From: Clostridium sp. AN503
GTDB lineage: Bacteria > Bacillota > Clostridia > Lachnospirales > Lachnospiraceae
DNA: 64,000 nt
Reading direction: 5' to 3'
NCBI RefSeq assembly: GCF_040719375.1
Contig: NZ_JBFDTP010000001.1
Coordinates: 744,001 to 808,000, forward strand
Part shown: in pieces, positions 55,796-63,798 of the stretch
Layout of the letters: each line of letters begins with the position of its first letter
Numbering within the stretch: position 1 is the stretch's first letter
Made by a program: the position numbers and the translations under genes
The notes under the pieces: model-generated
What the model was told of the DNA's origin: nothing
The model's database searches: none
The model's input: only the letters and a program-made list of their open reading frames with translations

Positions 55796-55912
55796 TTGAA
55801 AAATCGAAAAAATATGTTATATTGAAATCAGAAGGGGAGACCAAGCGGCTCACCCTCAGACTGTTTTGTTACAAACGGCCGTCATATGGGCGAGATATGG
55901 CGGCTATTTTCC
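55796..55912 (+). ncRNA. Candidate antitoxin RNA opposing toxin copy 2
   Basis: A promoter TTGAAA-16nt-TATATT (55796-55823) precedes a conserved RNA region ending in a GCCGTCATAT/ATATGGCGGC hairpin followed by TATTTT (55878-55912). It runs convergent to the toxin gene and overlaps its 3' end. Near-identical to copy 1 (41401-41518). Confidence 0.55.
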
Positions 55913-55999
55913 TTTACCCTCGAAAATCTCATAACAGAGACCTACAAGGACAACAACAAATATTCCCATTTGGACCAAGGCCTCATATGTAATATACAT
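55904..55999 (-). CDS. Putative holin-like type I toxin, copy 2 (31 residues)
   Basis: A 31-residue peptide starting MYITYEALVQMGIFVVVLVG and ending FEGKGK. It is nearly the same as copy 1, with a few substitutions (including DLIQL to ALVQM), so the two have diverged but both stay open. The ribosome site AAAGGAGGG and upstream hairpin are conserved. A minus-strand -10 box TATAAT lies at 56082-56087. It sits between a decayed tRNA-Lys fragment and the intact tRNA-Lys gene, inside a probable integration scar. Confidence 0.75.
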   Translation of the reverse strand: MYITYEALVQMGIFVVVLVGLCYEIFEGKGK

Positions 56000-56241
56000 T
56001 GTGAGCCCTCCTTTCTTCTGGAGGGTCAAGAGCCCTCCTAAAAAAGAGGGCAAGCCGCCCGGCTCGGGTTTCCCCATTCAAATTATATCAATCTTCAGTG
56101 TTCTTTTTAACTAATAGCCCGGATCCGTCCCGGCCGTCTTTGTCATATCATGATTTTGAGATACAACAAATAAAAATGTATTACAACACAAAAAAAGCGC
56201 CGACCCCGCAGCTCTCCGTCTGCAAAACCAGCACTTCCAAG

Positions 56242-56314
56242 TGCGCCTTCGGGGGCTCGAACCCCGGACAAATAGATTAAGAGTCTACTGCTCTACCAAC
56301 TGAGCTAAAGGCGC
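56242..56314 (-). tRNA. tRNA-Lys (anticodon CTT)
   Basis: A 73-nt cloverleaf: acceptor stem GCGCCTT/AAGGCGC, D-arm with AGCTCAGTTGGTAGAGC, anticodon stem-loop with CTCTTAA (anticodon CTT), T-arm with GGGGTTCGAGCCCC and discriminator A. The 3' CCA is not encoded. It is a single tRNA gene downstream of trxA on the same strand. The decayed copy of its 3' half at 55744-55785 indicates past use as an attachment site. Confidence 0.95.
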
Positions 56315-56321
56315 GTATTCT

Positions 56322-56356
56322 GTTCGTGCCAACCGATCTTTCTCAGCGGCACGAAC
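56322..56356. repeat. Hairpin between trxA and tRNA-Lys
   Basis: GTTCGTGCC (56322-56330) pairs with GGCACGAAC (56348-56356), a perfect 9-bp stem with a 17-nt loop, 8 bp upstream of the tRNA 5' end. It may be a terminator for trxA or a processing signal, as no T-run follows. Confidence 0.55.
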
Positions 56357-56476
56357 ATTATTTTATCGCACGCGGCGAAAAATGTCAACCTCTTTTTTAA
56401 ATTTTTTGCATATCTTTTTCACAACGCGCTAAAAGAGTACCAAGAGGCTTTCATCCTGTCAGGCTAAAGTTTCCGT

Positions 56477-56791
56477 TTACGCCTTCTCGATCATGGATAC
56501 AATGGCTTCTTTGGACTGCACGCCAACTTTCTTGTTCACTGCCTTGCCGTTCTTGAAAACGATCAACGTCGGGATGCTCATGACGCCGTACTTCATGGCG
56601 ATCTCTTCATTCTCGTCTACGTTCAGCTTGCCGATCACGGCTGTATCCGCCAACTCCACCGCAAGGGCTTCCACGACCGGAGCCATCATCTTGCACGGGC
56701 CGCACCAATCCGCGTAGAAGTCCACCAGGACAGTCTTGTCAGACTGAAGAACCTCTGCGTCAAAATTCTGGGTTGTAAATTTCTTTTCCAT
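56477..56791 (-). CDS. trxA: Thioredoxin
   Basis: A 104-residue thioredoxin with the active site DFYADWCGPCKMMAP (Cys30, Cys33), MSIPTLIVFKNGK with the cis-proline, and normal length. It reduces protein disulfides and could serve the methionine sulfoxide reductase elsewhere in the window. The ATG at 56791 has AAAGGAGATAACAT upstream. Confidence 0.97.
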   Translation of the reverse strand: MEKKFTTQNFDAEVLQSDKTVLVDFYADWCGPCKMMAPVVEALAVELADTAVIGKLNVDENEEIAMKYGVMSIPTLIVFKNGKAVNKKVGVQSKEAIVSMIEKA

Positions 56792-56827
56792 ATGTTATCT
56801 CCTTTTTCTTAAATGGTGGATACCCGC

Positions 56828-56971
56828 TCACTTGTCCGAGCCCCGTCCCCGGTTCAGCACTTTCTCTACCTCTTTTAATCCTTTGTGCCATTTTAAAATC
56901 TGCCGGTTCATCGCTTCTTTGTCGCTGGTGGTGCTGCGCAGGCTGCGGGTAATCTTTGTTTTAAGGTCCAT
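56828..56971 (-). CDS. Small hypothetical ORF, 47 residues
   Basis: The ATG at 56971 follows GTGAGGAAGT. The 47-residue product is basic, with TSDKEAMNRQILKWHKGLKE forming one amphipathic helix. It lies between trmB and trxA on the same strand with short gaps (42 bp to trmB, 36 bp to trxA), so it fits an operon. I do not recognise a family; it may be a real small protein or a chance ORF. Confidence 0.5.
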   Translation of the reverse strand: MDLKTKITRSLRSTTSDKEAMNRQILKWHKGLKEVEKVLNRGRGSDK

Positions 56972-57013
56972 ACTTCCTCACCGCAATGCTTTCATCATTA
57001 CAGTATATGCAGT

Positions 57014-57649
57014 TTAACGGCTGGCTATCAACTTACAGATGGGATTTCCCATGGCGGAAAACTTGGTTTCGTACTCCGTCATCACATTCCCCTCCGCCAT
57101 CTCGCTGTGGTGCAGATCCCGTGTATAGGCGTCTATCCTCCATCCCGCCTCCGGTATGGATTCCAGGGAATAGGTGAAGAGGCCCTGGTTATCTGTCTTG
57201 AACTCCACCGTGCCGTCATTTGTGAGGATCTGGTCATATACCTTCATGAACTCCGGAGAAGTCAGGCGGCGCTTTGCGTGGCGGTCCTTGGGCCACGGGT
57301 CAGAAAAATTCAGATAGATCCGCTCCACCTCTCCCGGCGCAAAGATCTCTGCCAGAAGCTTTGCATCCACACACATGAACCAGATGTTGGCAAGCTCCAG
57401 CTCCTCCCGTTTCTGAAGGGCCCGGAGCAGCACGCTGGGATAGCGCTCAATGCCGATATAATTGATCTCAGGGTGCTTTCCCGCCAGCTCCATGATGAAT
57501 TTTCCTTTTCCCATCCCTACTTCAATATGGATCGGATGGTCACTGCCAAAGAGCTCATGGAACCTGCCGCTCCACTGCGCCGGCTTCTGTATCACGAAGG
57601 GACTGGCTTCAATGGCTGCTTCCGCACCCCGGATATGGCGTAATCTCAT
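57014..57649 (-). CDS. trmB: tRNA (guanine-N7-)-methyltransferase
   Basis: A 211-residue class I methyltransferase. IHIEVGMGKGKFIMELA is the SAM-binding motif, INYIGIERYPSVLLRALQK the acidic loop, and YLNFSDPWPKDRHAKRRLTS the TrmB signature. It methylates G46 of tRNA. It is followed by the 47-codon ORF and trxA. The ATG at 57649 has GGAGGAAGAAACAACT upstream. Confidence 0.95.
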   Translation of the reverse strand: MRLRHIRGAEAAIEASPFVIQKPAQWSGRFHELFGSDHPIHIEVGMGKGKFIMELAGKHPEINYIGIERYPSVLLRALQKREELELANIWFMCVDAKLLAEIFAPGEVERIYLNFSDPWPKDRHAKRRLTSPEFMKVYDQILTNDGTVEFKTDNQGLFTYSLESIPEAGWRIDAYTRDLHHSEMAEGNVMTEYETKFSAMGNPICKLIASR

Positions 57650-57818
57650 AGTTGTTTCTTCCTCCAGATATGCTTTTCATGCTGTATTTTCATTCTACCA
57701 GACCTGGTTATTCTTTGCAAGGTCTTCCGCATTTCCATTAAAATATCCTAAAATGTTACAGTTTCCTTACAACACATAAATTTATATTTTTTTGAGTGCA
57801 CAATTAGAGGAGTTGTAG

Positions 57819-57824
57819 TATAAT
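57819..57824 (+). promoter_or_regulatory. -10 box for the DUF4145/SH3 gene
   Basis: A perfect TATAAT at 57819-57824 lies 67 nt before the ATG at 57892. A TTGAGT further upstream is 21 nt away, so the -35 is weak or at non-standard spacing. Confidence 0.4.
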
Positions 57825-57891
57825 GTTACTATATATACCATTTGAACATATTATTAACAATCTTTTCATTGACATACAAAGGAGGACGGCT

Positions 57892-58776
57892 ATGGGAACC
57901 AACATAAACAGCAGCTGGGAGATGATTCAGCAGGGTGTCAGGGATACGGAGCGCCTGATCGGCCAGAGGGATTACAATGCCTCCATGATCAAGGCCCGCC
58001 AGACCCTGGAATTCATGGTAAAGCTCCTGTCTGAACGTGCAGGCATGGGAGAGGCCAGCGATCTTAAGGATATGATCGATACCCTGTATCAGCACCGCTG
58101 GATCAACAAGACCACCTGTGAGCACTATCACAAGATCCGCATCATCGGCAACAAAGCTGCTCACGAGGGAGATGCCAACGCATACAACGCCAACCAGGCG
58201 TACCATATGCTGTCCCAGGAAGTCTATACCTTTGCCAACGACTACCGCAACGCCCAGCGGGGCACCCGTCCCGCGCAGAGCGCCCGCTCCGCACAGAGCG
58301 GCACAAGACAGGCCCAGGGATCGCGGCAGCCGCAGAACGCCAGGAGGCAGGCTCCGTCCTCTTCCACCCGCAGCCGCAGAAGACAGCCACAGAGGCGCGC
58401 CGGTTTTACCGTTTATGACCTGCTGAAGCTTCTGGTCCCGGTGCTGTGTATTATCCTGCTGTTCTGTGTAGTAAAGCTGGTGAAGCCGAATAAGGAAGCC
58501 AAAGAGACCACTGCCCCCACCACCTCCGAGGAGGTTACCACGGCAGAAGTTCTCACCACGCCCGAGACCGAAGCCCCAACGCAGGCTCCTGTTGTTTATA
58601 AGACCACTTCAGTCCTGAATGTACGTCCTCAGCCCAATACCCAGGATGACCGCATCGGCCAGCTCGAAGCCGGCGCCACGGTCGAATTTGTCCGCACCCA
58701 TGATGAGAAGTGGGCAGTCATCATGTATAACGGACAGGAAGCATATGTGGCCAGCGAATACCTGACCACACAGTAG
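57892..58776 (+). CDS. DUF4145 / bacterial SH3-domain membrane protein
   Basis: A 294-residue protein. The N-terminal cytoplasmic DUF4145-like region (YNASMIKARQTLEFMVKLL, HYHKIRIIGNKAAHE, residues about 15-105) is followed by a basic Ser/Arg/Gln-rich linker. A single TM helix spans residues about 178-198, then a Thr-rich linker and an SH3-like domain (TSVLNVRPQPNTQDDRIGQL, WAVIMYNGQEAYVASEYL). The SH3 end would face the cell wall, so a link between cell-wall sensing and an intracellular partner is plausible. The ATG at 57892 has AAAGGAGGACGGCT upstream. Confidence 0.85.
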   Translation: MGTNINSSWEMIQQGVRDTERLIGQRDYNASMIKARQTLEFMVKLLSERAGMGEASDLKDMIDTLYQHRWINKTTCEHYHKIRIIGNKAAHEGDANAYNANQAYHMLSQEVYTFANDYRNAQRGTRPAQSARSAQSGTRQAQGSRQPQNARRQAPSSSTRSRRRQPQRRAGFTVYDLLKLLVPVLCIILLFCVVKLVKPNKEAKETTAPTTSEEVTTAEVLTTPETEAPTQAPVVYKTTSVLNVRPQPNTQDDRIGQLEAGATVEFVRTHDEKWAVIMYNGQEAYVASEYLTTQ

Positions 58777-58811
58777 CTCAAAAATATTGCCATACATTCA
58801 CTCCTTATATG

Positions 58812-58866
58812 TCCTCCGGGCACGGCATGAATTACATTTTATGCCATGTCCGGAGGAATTTTTTGT
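58812..58866 (+). terminator. Terminator after the SH3-domain gene
   Basis: A stem formed by TCCTCCGGGCACGGCAT and its near-complement ATGCCATGTCCGGAGGA with a 12-nt loop, followed by ATTTTTTG. Confidence 0.82.
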
Positions 58867-59091
58867 CTATTTTTCCCCTCTATATTTTCACACGCCGATA
58901 GTTCCTTATCACTTTTTACGAAAGTATGCAGTTAAGAAAACGTATTTCTTCCGATTTCACTATGGTATTTTTCCAAAAAAGGAGTATTATGATAAGGAGA
59001 CTTCCTATATCAGATATAAGGCTTCCATTATGTTGCACAGTTGGTATAGGTTTTATAAAAAGAGTTGATCAAAAAGACAAGGAGGATTGCG
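58867..59091. other. Leader region of the V-ATPase operon
   Basis: About 225 bp between the terminator and the first V-ATPase gene. A possible promoter is TTGCAC (59033-59038) with TATAAA (59054-59059), spacing 15 nt. No other structure was found. Confidence 0.4.
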
Positions 59092-59403
59092 ATGGATACA
59101 GTTATAAAGCAGATATCCGAGATCGAGGCCGCCGCTTCTTCTGTCATGGATGAAGCCAATGCCAGCAAAAAAGCATTCGCTCAGGAGATGGCTGACAAAA
59201 CTGCCGCCTTTGATCGAGAGCTGGATGACCGCACCAGCCGGAAGATAGACGAACTCCGGGCACGGATGGAAATTGAGATGGATTCCAAATTGTCAAAACA
59301 GAAGGCAGACGCGGAAGACATGTTAAAACGCATGGAGAAGAATTATGAAGACCATCACAGGGACTATGCAAAGCAGTTGTTCCGGTCATTGATAGAGGAG
59401 TGA
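59092..59403 (+). CDS. V-type ATPase peripheral-stalk subunit (G/H-like)
   Basis: A 103-residue, almost entirely helical, coiled-coil protein rich in Lys, Glu, Asp and Ala. Length and position at the head of the operon fit the subunit H/G (AhaH-like) that forms the peripheral stalk with subunit E. Sequence similarity for such coiled coils is low, so the call rests on context. The ATG at 59092 has AAGGAGGATTGCG upstream. Confidence 0.75.
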   Translation: MDTVIKQISEIEAAASSVMDEANASKKAFAQEMADKTAAFDRELDDRTSRKIDELRARMEIEMDSKLSKQKADAEDMLKRMEKNYEDHHRDYAKQLFRSLIEE

Positions 59404-59407
59404 GCTT

Positions 59408-60451
59408 ATGAGCCTTTTAACTTACAGTGGGATCACCACAAAAGTAAGGGCCATGGAAAGCCGCCTTCTGACAGAAAGGCAGTTCCAGGACATGGCCGCC
59501 TTAGAGGATGTGCGCAGCGCCGCCGAGTATTTGAGACAGCAGCCGGCTTATGCCGGGATCTTCACGGATCTGGACGACTCCCTGCTGCACCGGGGCTATA
59601 TCGAGCAGCTCCTAACCCAGTCTGAGTACCGGGATTTCACCAAGCTTTACCGGTTTGCCAGCCTGTCCCAGCGCAAATTCCTGGACCTTTACTTCATGCA
59701 TTACGAGATAGAACTTATCAAACGGATTCTGAGGCATGTTACCGCCCATCAGACCGCCACTCTGGATTTATCCATGTTTCAGGACTTTTTCGACAAGCAC
59801 TCCGCCCTCGATCTGGCCAAGTTGACCGAAGCCGAAAACCTGCAGGACCTTATTTCAAGGCTGGAGGGTTCTGTCTACCACGGTCTTTTATCACGGCTGG
59901 CAGACAAGGAGAGCGTTGGGGTGTTCGACTATGAGCTTCAGCTGGATCTGTTCTATTTTAAGTCCATCTGGAATGTAAAGACCAAAGTCCTGACTAAGAC
60001 AGAACAGAAGATCCTCGGCGAATGCTTCGGCTGCCGCCTGGATTTGACAAACATCCAGTGGATCTACCGGTCGAAAAAGTATTATACCCTGCCGGAGGCA
60101 GACATCTATGCGCTGCTGATCCCGGTTAAATATAAACTGAAGACGGATCAGGTCAAAAAACTGGTGGAATCCGCAACCCTGGATGAATTCTACCAGGCGT
60201 TAAAGGATACGTTTTACGGCCGGCTGCCGGATCTGAATCTGGATGAGATGCCGGACGTGGAGCTTTTATACCACCAGATCCTGAACCGGATCTACAACAA
60301 TACCAGCCGCAAGTATCCTTATTCCATCGCCGTGCTGGATTCCTACCTCTATTTCAAAGAGCTGGAGATGCAGAAGATCATCACCACGCTGGAGGGGATC
60401 CGATACGGACTCGGTGCGAACGACATCAATATACTTGTAGCGAAACAATAA
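59408..60451 (+). CDS. ntpC: V-type ATPase subunit C (archaeal-type, d-like)
   Basis: A 347-residue all-helical protein with the NtpC/AtpC pattern (TTKVRAMESRLLTERQFQDM, DLYFMHYEIELIKRILRHV, DLTNIQWIYRSKKYY). It links the central stalk to the membrane rotor. It follows the G/H-like subunit by 4 bp and precedes subunit I by 13 bp. Confidence 0.92.
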   Translation: MSLLTYSGITTKVRAMESRLLTERQFQDMAALEDVRSAAEYLRQQPAYAGIFTDLDDSLLHRGYIEQLLTQSEYRDFTKLYRFASLSQRKFLDLYFMHYEIELIKRILRHVTAHQTATLDLSMFQDFFDKHSALDLAKLTEAENLQDLISRLEGSVYHGLLSRLADKESVGVFDYELQLDLFYFKSIWNVKTKVLTKTEQKILGECFGCRLDLTNIQWIYRSKKYYTLPEADIYALLIPVKYKLKTDQVKKLVESATLDEFYQALKDTFYGRLPDLNLDEMPDVELLYHQILNRIYNNTSRKYPYSIAVLDSYLYFKELEMQKIITTLEGIRYGLGANDINILVAKQ

Positions 60452-60464
60452 GGAGGTCATACCT

Positions 60465-62393
60465 GTGATAGAGAAAATGAAATTCTTAAGCATCACCGGA
60501 CCGAAGGCCGACATTGACCGCGTCATTGACCAGTACCTCTCCAAATACGAGATCCATCTGGAAAATGCCCTGTCGGAGCTTAAGTCCGTTGCAAGCTTAA
60601 GGCCCTACCTGGAAACCAATCCCTACAAAGCAGAGTTTACAACTGCCTCCGGACTGGTGGCCCGATTCCGCGATACCATTCCCCCGTCTACGGACAAAAA
60701 GGTGTCACTGGATGAAGCGGTTTCCATCGTCCATGAGCTGGATGAAAAGCTGAAGGAGCTGTCTGTCCGGCGTGAGGCCCTGGACAAAGAGGCGGACACC
60801 ATCCGCAGCTCCATAGACAATGTGATCCCGTTTACGGATCTAAACTACGTAGTACGGGACATCCTGCATTTTAACTACGTAAAATTCCGTTTTGGGCGTA
60901 TGACCCACGAATATTACGACAAATTTATTAACTATGTGTACGATACCATTGATACGGTGGTCCACAAATGCCAGGAAGACGCAGAATATGTCTGGCTGGT
61001 ATACTTCGTGCCGGAGGCACTCAGCGACAAGATTGACGCTATTTACGCCTCCCTGCACTTTGAGCGGTTCTTCCTTCCAGATGAATATGAAGGCACTCCG
61101 GTGGAAGCCACCCATGTGCTGGAGGAAAAACTCTCAAGCCTCTGCGGCCAGATCCGGGACATTGACAAACAGGTGTCAGATATCATAAGCTCCCGCAGGG
61201 AAGACCTGGCGGCGGCCTATGCACGGCTCAATACCTACTCCACCAACTTTGAAGTGCGCAAGCTGGCTGCCTGCACCAAACAGGAGGACCATACGTTTTA
61301 CATCCTGTGCGGCTGGATGAGCGAGTCCGACGCCGCGGCTTTCCGAAAAGAGCTGGATGATGAGGAGGAAACCTTCTGCTTCGTGGAAGACGACCACGCC
61401 AACATCGTGAGCAGGCCGCCTACCAAGCTTAAGAACTTAAAGCTCTTTAAACCCTTTGAAATGTTTATCAAGATGTATGGCCTTCCGGCATACGATGAGA
61501 TTGACCCTACCGTCATTTTGGGCCTGACCTATTCCTTCCTGTTCGGATTCATGTTCGGCGATGTGGGCCAGGGGCTGTGCCTGATGATCGGAGGCTACCT
61601 TTTATACCGGGCTAAAAAGATGAACCTGGCAGCGATCATTTCCTGCTGCGGCTTCTTCTCCACCATATTCGGATTCCTGTTCGGCAGCGTATTCGGATTT
61701 GAGAATATCCTGGAGCCCATATGGCTGCGCCCCAAGGAGGCTATGACCCAGCTTCCCTTTATAGGGAACTTAAACACCGTGTTCGTGGTGGCTGTAGCCA
61801 TGGGTATGGGCATCGTACTGATGACCATGGTATTAAATGTCATCAACAGCCTGCGCTCCCATGACACAGAGAAGGCCTACTTTGACACCAACGGCGTTGC
61901 AGGCATTGTTTTTTACGGCGCGCTGACCGCCACGGTCTTCCTTTATATGAGCGGGCACGCGCTTCCGGCGACGATCGTGCTGGTGATCATGTTCCTGATC
62001 CCGCTGTGCGTGATCTTTTTCAAGGAGCCTCTGACCGCCATGGTGGAGAAAAAAGCCGAGGTCATGCCGAAGGAAAAAGGCATGTTCTTTGTGCAGGGCT
62101 TCTTTGAGCTGTTCGAGGTATGCTTAAGCTACTTCTCTAACACCCTTTCCTTCGTCCGTGTGGGCGCGTTCGCTGTAAGCCACGCGGCTATGATGGAGGT
62201 GGTTTTGATGCTGGCAGGCGCAGAGGCGGGAAGCCCCAACTGGCTTGTCATTATCCTGGGCAACTTATTCGTCTGCGGTATGGAAGGGCTTATTGTAGGA
62301 ATCCAGGTACTTCGTCTGGAATACTATGAACTGTTCAGCCGGTTCTACAAAGGCACCGGGCGGGAGTTTAAGCCCTACGGCAAGGCGGAGTAA
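60465..62393 (+). CDS. ntpI: V-type ATPase subunit I (a-subunit)
   Basis: A 642-residue protein. The N-terminal half is cytoplasmic and coiled-coil; the C-terminal half (from about residue 340) has about seven TM helices, with FGFMFGDVGQGLCLMIGGYLL and LSYFSNTLSFVRVGAFAVSHA carrying the conserved Arg of the ion channel. The GTG at 60465 has AAGGAGGTCATACCT upstream; an ATG four codons later is possible. Confidence 0.95.
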   Translation: MIEKMKFLSITGPKADIDRVIDQYLSKYEIHLENALSELKSVASLRPYLETNPYKAEFTTASGLVARFRDTIPPSTDKKVSLDEAVSIVHELDEKLKELSVRREALDKEADTIRSSIDNVIPFTDLNYVVRDILHFNYVKFRFGRMTHEYYDKFINYVYDTIDTVVHKCQEDAEYVWLVYFVPEALSDKIDAIYASLHFERFFLPDEYEGTPVEATHVLEEKLSSLCGQIRDIDKQVSDIISSRREDLAAAYARLNTYSTNFEVRKLAACTKQEDHTFYILCGWMSESDAAAFRKELDDEEETFCFVEDDHANIVSRPPTKLKNLKLFKPFEMFIKMYGLPAYDEIDPTVILGLTYSFLFGFMFGDVGQGLCLMIGGYLLYRAKKMNLAAIISCCGFFSTIFGFLFGSVFGFENILEPIWLRPKEAMTQLPFIGNLNTVFVVAVAMGMGIVLMTMVLNVINSLRSHDTEKAYFDTNGVAGIVFYGALTATVFLYMSGHALPATIVLVIMFLIPLCVIFFKEPLTAMVEKKAEVMPKEKGMFFVQGFFELFEVCLSYFSNTLSFVRVGAFAVSHAAMMEVVLMLAGAEAGSPNWLVIILGNLFVCGMEGLIVGIQVLRLEYYELFSRFYKGTGREFKPYGKAE

Positions 62394-62432
62394 GACATAT
62401 ACAAATATTATAAATAAAAGGAGAGTAAAATC

Positions 62433-62858
62433 ATGACAGTATTAGCAAAAATCGCATTATCTGCAGCACTTATCTTAAGCATCGCCATCCCGTTTGGCGT
62501 ATTTGCAGCCGGGGAAAAGACAAAAGGCCGCTATAAGACCGCGCTGGGCATCAACACCCTGCTCTTTATGGGTACTCTGATCGTCGCTGGCGGCATGATG
62601 TTCTCCGGCACCGCAGTGGCTGCCGAGACCACCGCCGCATCAAGCGCAGCCGGCTGGGGATATTTAGCCGCTGCCCTTTCCACCGGAATGAGCTGTATCG
62701 GCGGCGGTATCGCCGTGTCCGCTGCAGCGTCCGCAGCTCTGGGCGCCATCAGTGAAGACGGTTCCATCCTTGGTAAATCCCTCATCTTCGTAGGCCTTGC
62801 CGAAGGTGTGTGCCTGTACGGACTGATCATTTCCTTTATGATCCTTGGTAAACTTTAA
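62433..62858 (+). CDS. ntpK: V-type ATPase subunit K (proteolipid, c-ring)
   Basis: A 141-residue protein with four hydrophobic helices. The second hairpin has GYLAAALSTGMSCIGGGIAV and FVGLAEGVCLYGLIISFMIL with the ion-binding Glu in GLAEG. The first hairpin shows no matching acidic residue, as in the duplicated c-subunits of V-type enzymes. The ATG at 62433 has AAAGGAGAGTAAAATC upstream. Whether it uses sodium or protons is not decided here. Confidence 0.93.
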   Translation: MTVLAKIALSAALILSIAIPFGVFAAGEKTKGRYKTALGINTLLFMGTLIVAGGMMFSGTAVAAETTAASSAAGWGYLAAALSTGMSCIGGGIAVSAAASAALGAISEDGSILGKSLIFVGLAEGVCLYGLIISFMILGKL

Positions 62859-62862
62859 TCCT

Positions 62863-63171
62863 ATGAAAATGTATTTGATCAGTGACAACGTGGACACCTG
62901 GACCGGCATGCGTCTCGCCGGTGTGGAGGGCGCCGTTGTCCATGAAAAAGAGGAACTGAAAGCGGAGCTTTCAAAGGTCCTGGCCGATAAGGAGATCGGA
63001 ATCGTGCTGCTGACAGAGAAGTTCGGGCGGGATTTTCCCGACCTGGTAAACGATGTGAAGCTGAACCATAAGCTTCCTCTGTTTGTGGAGATCCCAGACC
63101 GCCATGGTACCGGCCGCAAGCCGGACTTTATCACCGCTTATGTAAATGAAGCCATTGGACTCAAGTTATAG
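62863..63171 (+). CDS. ntpF: V-type ATPase subunit F
   Basis: A 102-residue protein with MYLISDNVDTWTGMRLAGVEG, DKEIGIVLLTEKFGRDFPD and PLFVEIPDRHGTG, as in subunit F of the central stalk. The ATG at 62863 lies 4 nt after the K stop with no strong ribosome site, so translation is probably coupled; the ATG at 62869 is an alternative. Confidence 0.9.
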   Translation: MKMYLISDNVDTWTGMRLAGVEGAVVHEKEELKAELSKVLADKEIGIVLLTEKFGRDFPDLVNDVKLNHKLPLFVEIPDRHGTGRKPDFITAYVNEAIGLKL

Positions 63172-63183
63172 GAAGGAAGGTAG

Positions 63184-63798
63184 GTGATCCCTTTGACCAC
63201 AGAGGAAAAATTACAGCATTTTCTGGACACCTGTATGGAAGATGCGCGGACCCGGAGCAACCGGATGTTGGACGAATACAAAAAGGCCTTAGAACAGACC
63301 TTTGAGGAGCACAAGTCCGATGCCCGCCGCCGCGCCGACATGCAGCTCCGCCAGGAAACGGAAAAAATCGAACGGGAAATCAACAAAAAGCTTTCCATAG
63401 AACAGATCAGTATCAAACGGACCCTGGGCTTAAAACAGGAGGAACTGAAAGACAAATTATTCGTGGAATTAAAAGATATGCTGGCTAACTTCCTGGAAAC
63501 CCCGGAATACCAAAAGCTTCTGGAAGTTCAGGTAGCAAAGGCCGTAGAGTTTGCCGGGAGCGATCCCATCATCATATACTTAGACCCTGTCGACGAAGAT
63601 AAGGTGCGCAGGCTTGCCCTCCACAACGGAAAAGCGCAGATCAAGGTCAGCGAATATTCCTTTACCGGGGGCTGCCGGGCGGTGATCCCGAACCGCCATA
63701 TCCTGATCGATAATTCCTTCCAGACCAAGTTGGAGGAAGCGAGGGAAAACTTCCACTTCGATCTGAGTCTGACAGAAGGAGGTCGTGCAAATGGCTAA
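63184..63798 (+). CDS. ntpE: V-type ATPase subunit E
   Basis: A 204-residue protein: a long N-terminal coiled coil (MLDEYKKALEQTFEEHKSDA) and a globular C-terminal domain (FTGGCRAVIPNRHILIDNSF). It forms the peripheral stalk with the G/H-like subunit. GGAAGGAAGG precedes either the GTG at 63184 or the TTG at 63193; GTG is listed. It overlaps the start of ntpA by 8 bp. Confidence 0.92.
   Translation: MIPLTTEEKLQHFLDTCMEDARTRSNRMLDEYKKALEQTFEEHKSDARRRADMQLRQETEKIEREINKKLSIEQISIKRTLGLKQEELKDKLFVELKDMLANFLETPEYQKLLEVQVAKAVEFAGSDPIIIYLDPVDEDKVRRLALHNGKAQIKVSEYSFTGGCRAVIPNRHILIDNSFQTKLEEARENFHFDLSLTEGGRANG

Noticed and set aside
56315..56476. Second tRNA gene near tRNA-Lys
   Set aside because: Only a 9-bp hairpin is present; no cloverleaf can be formed.
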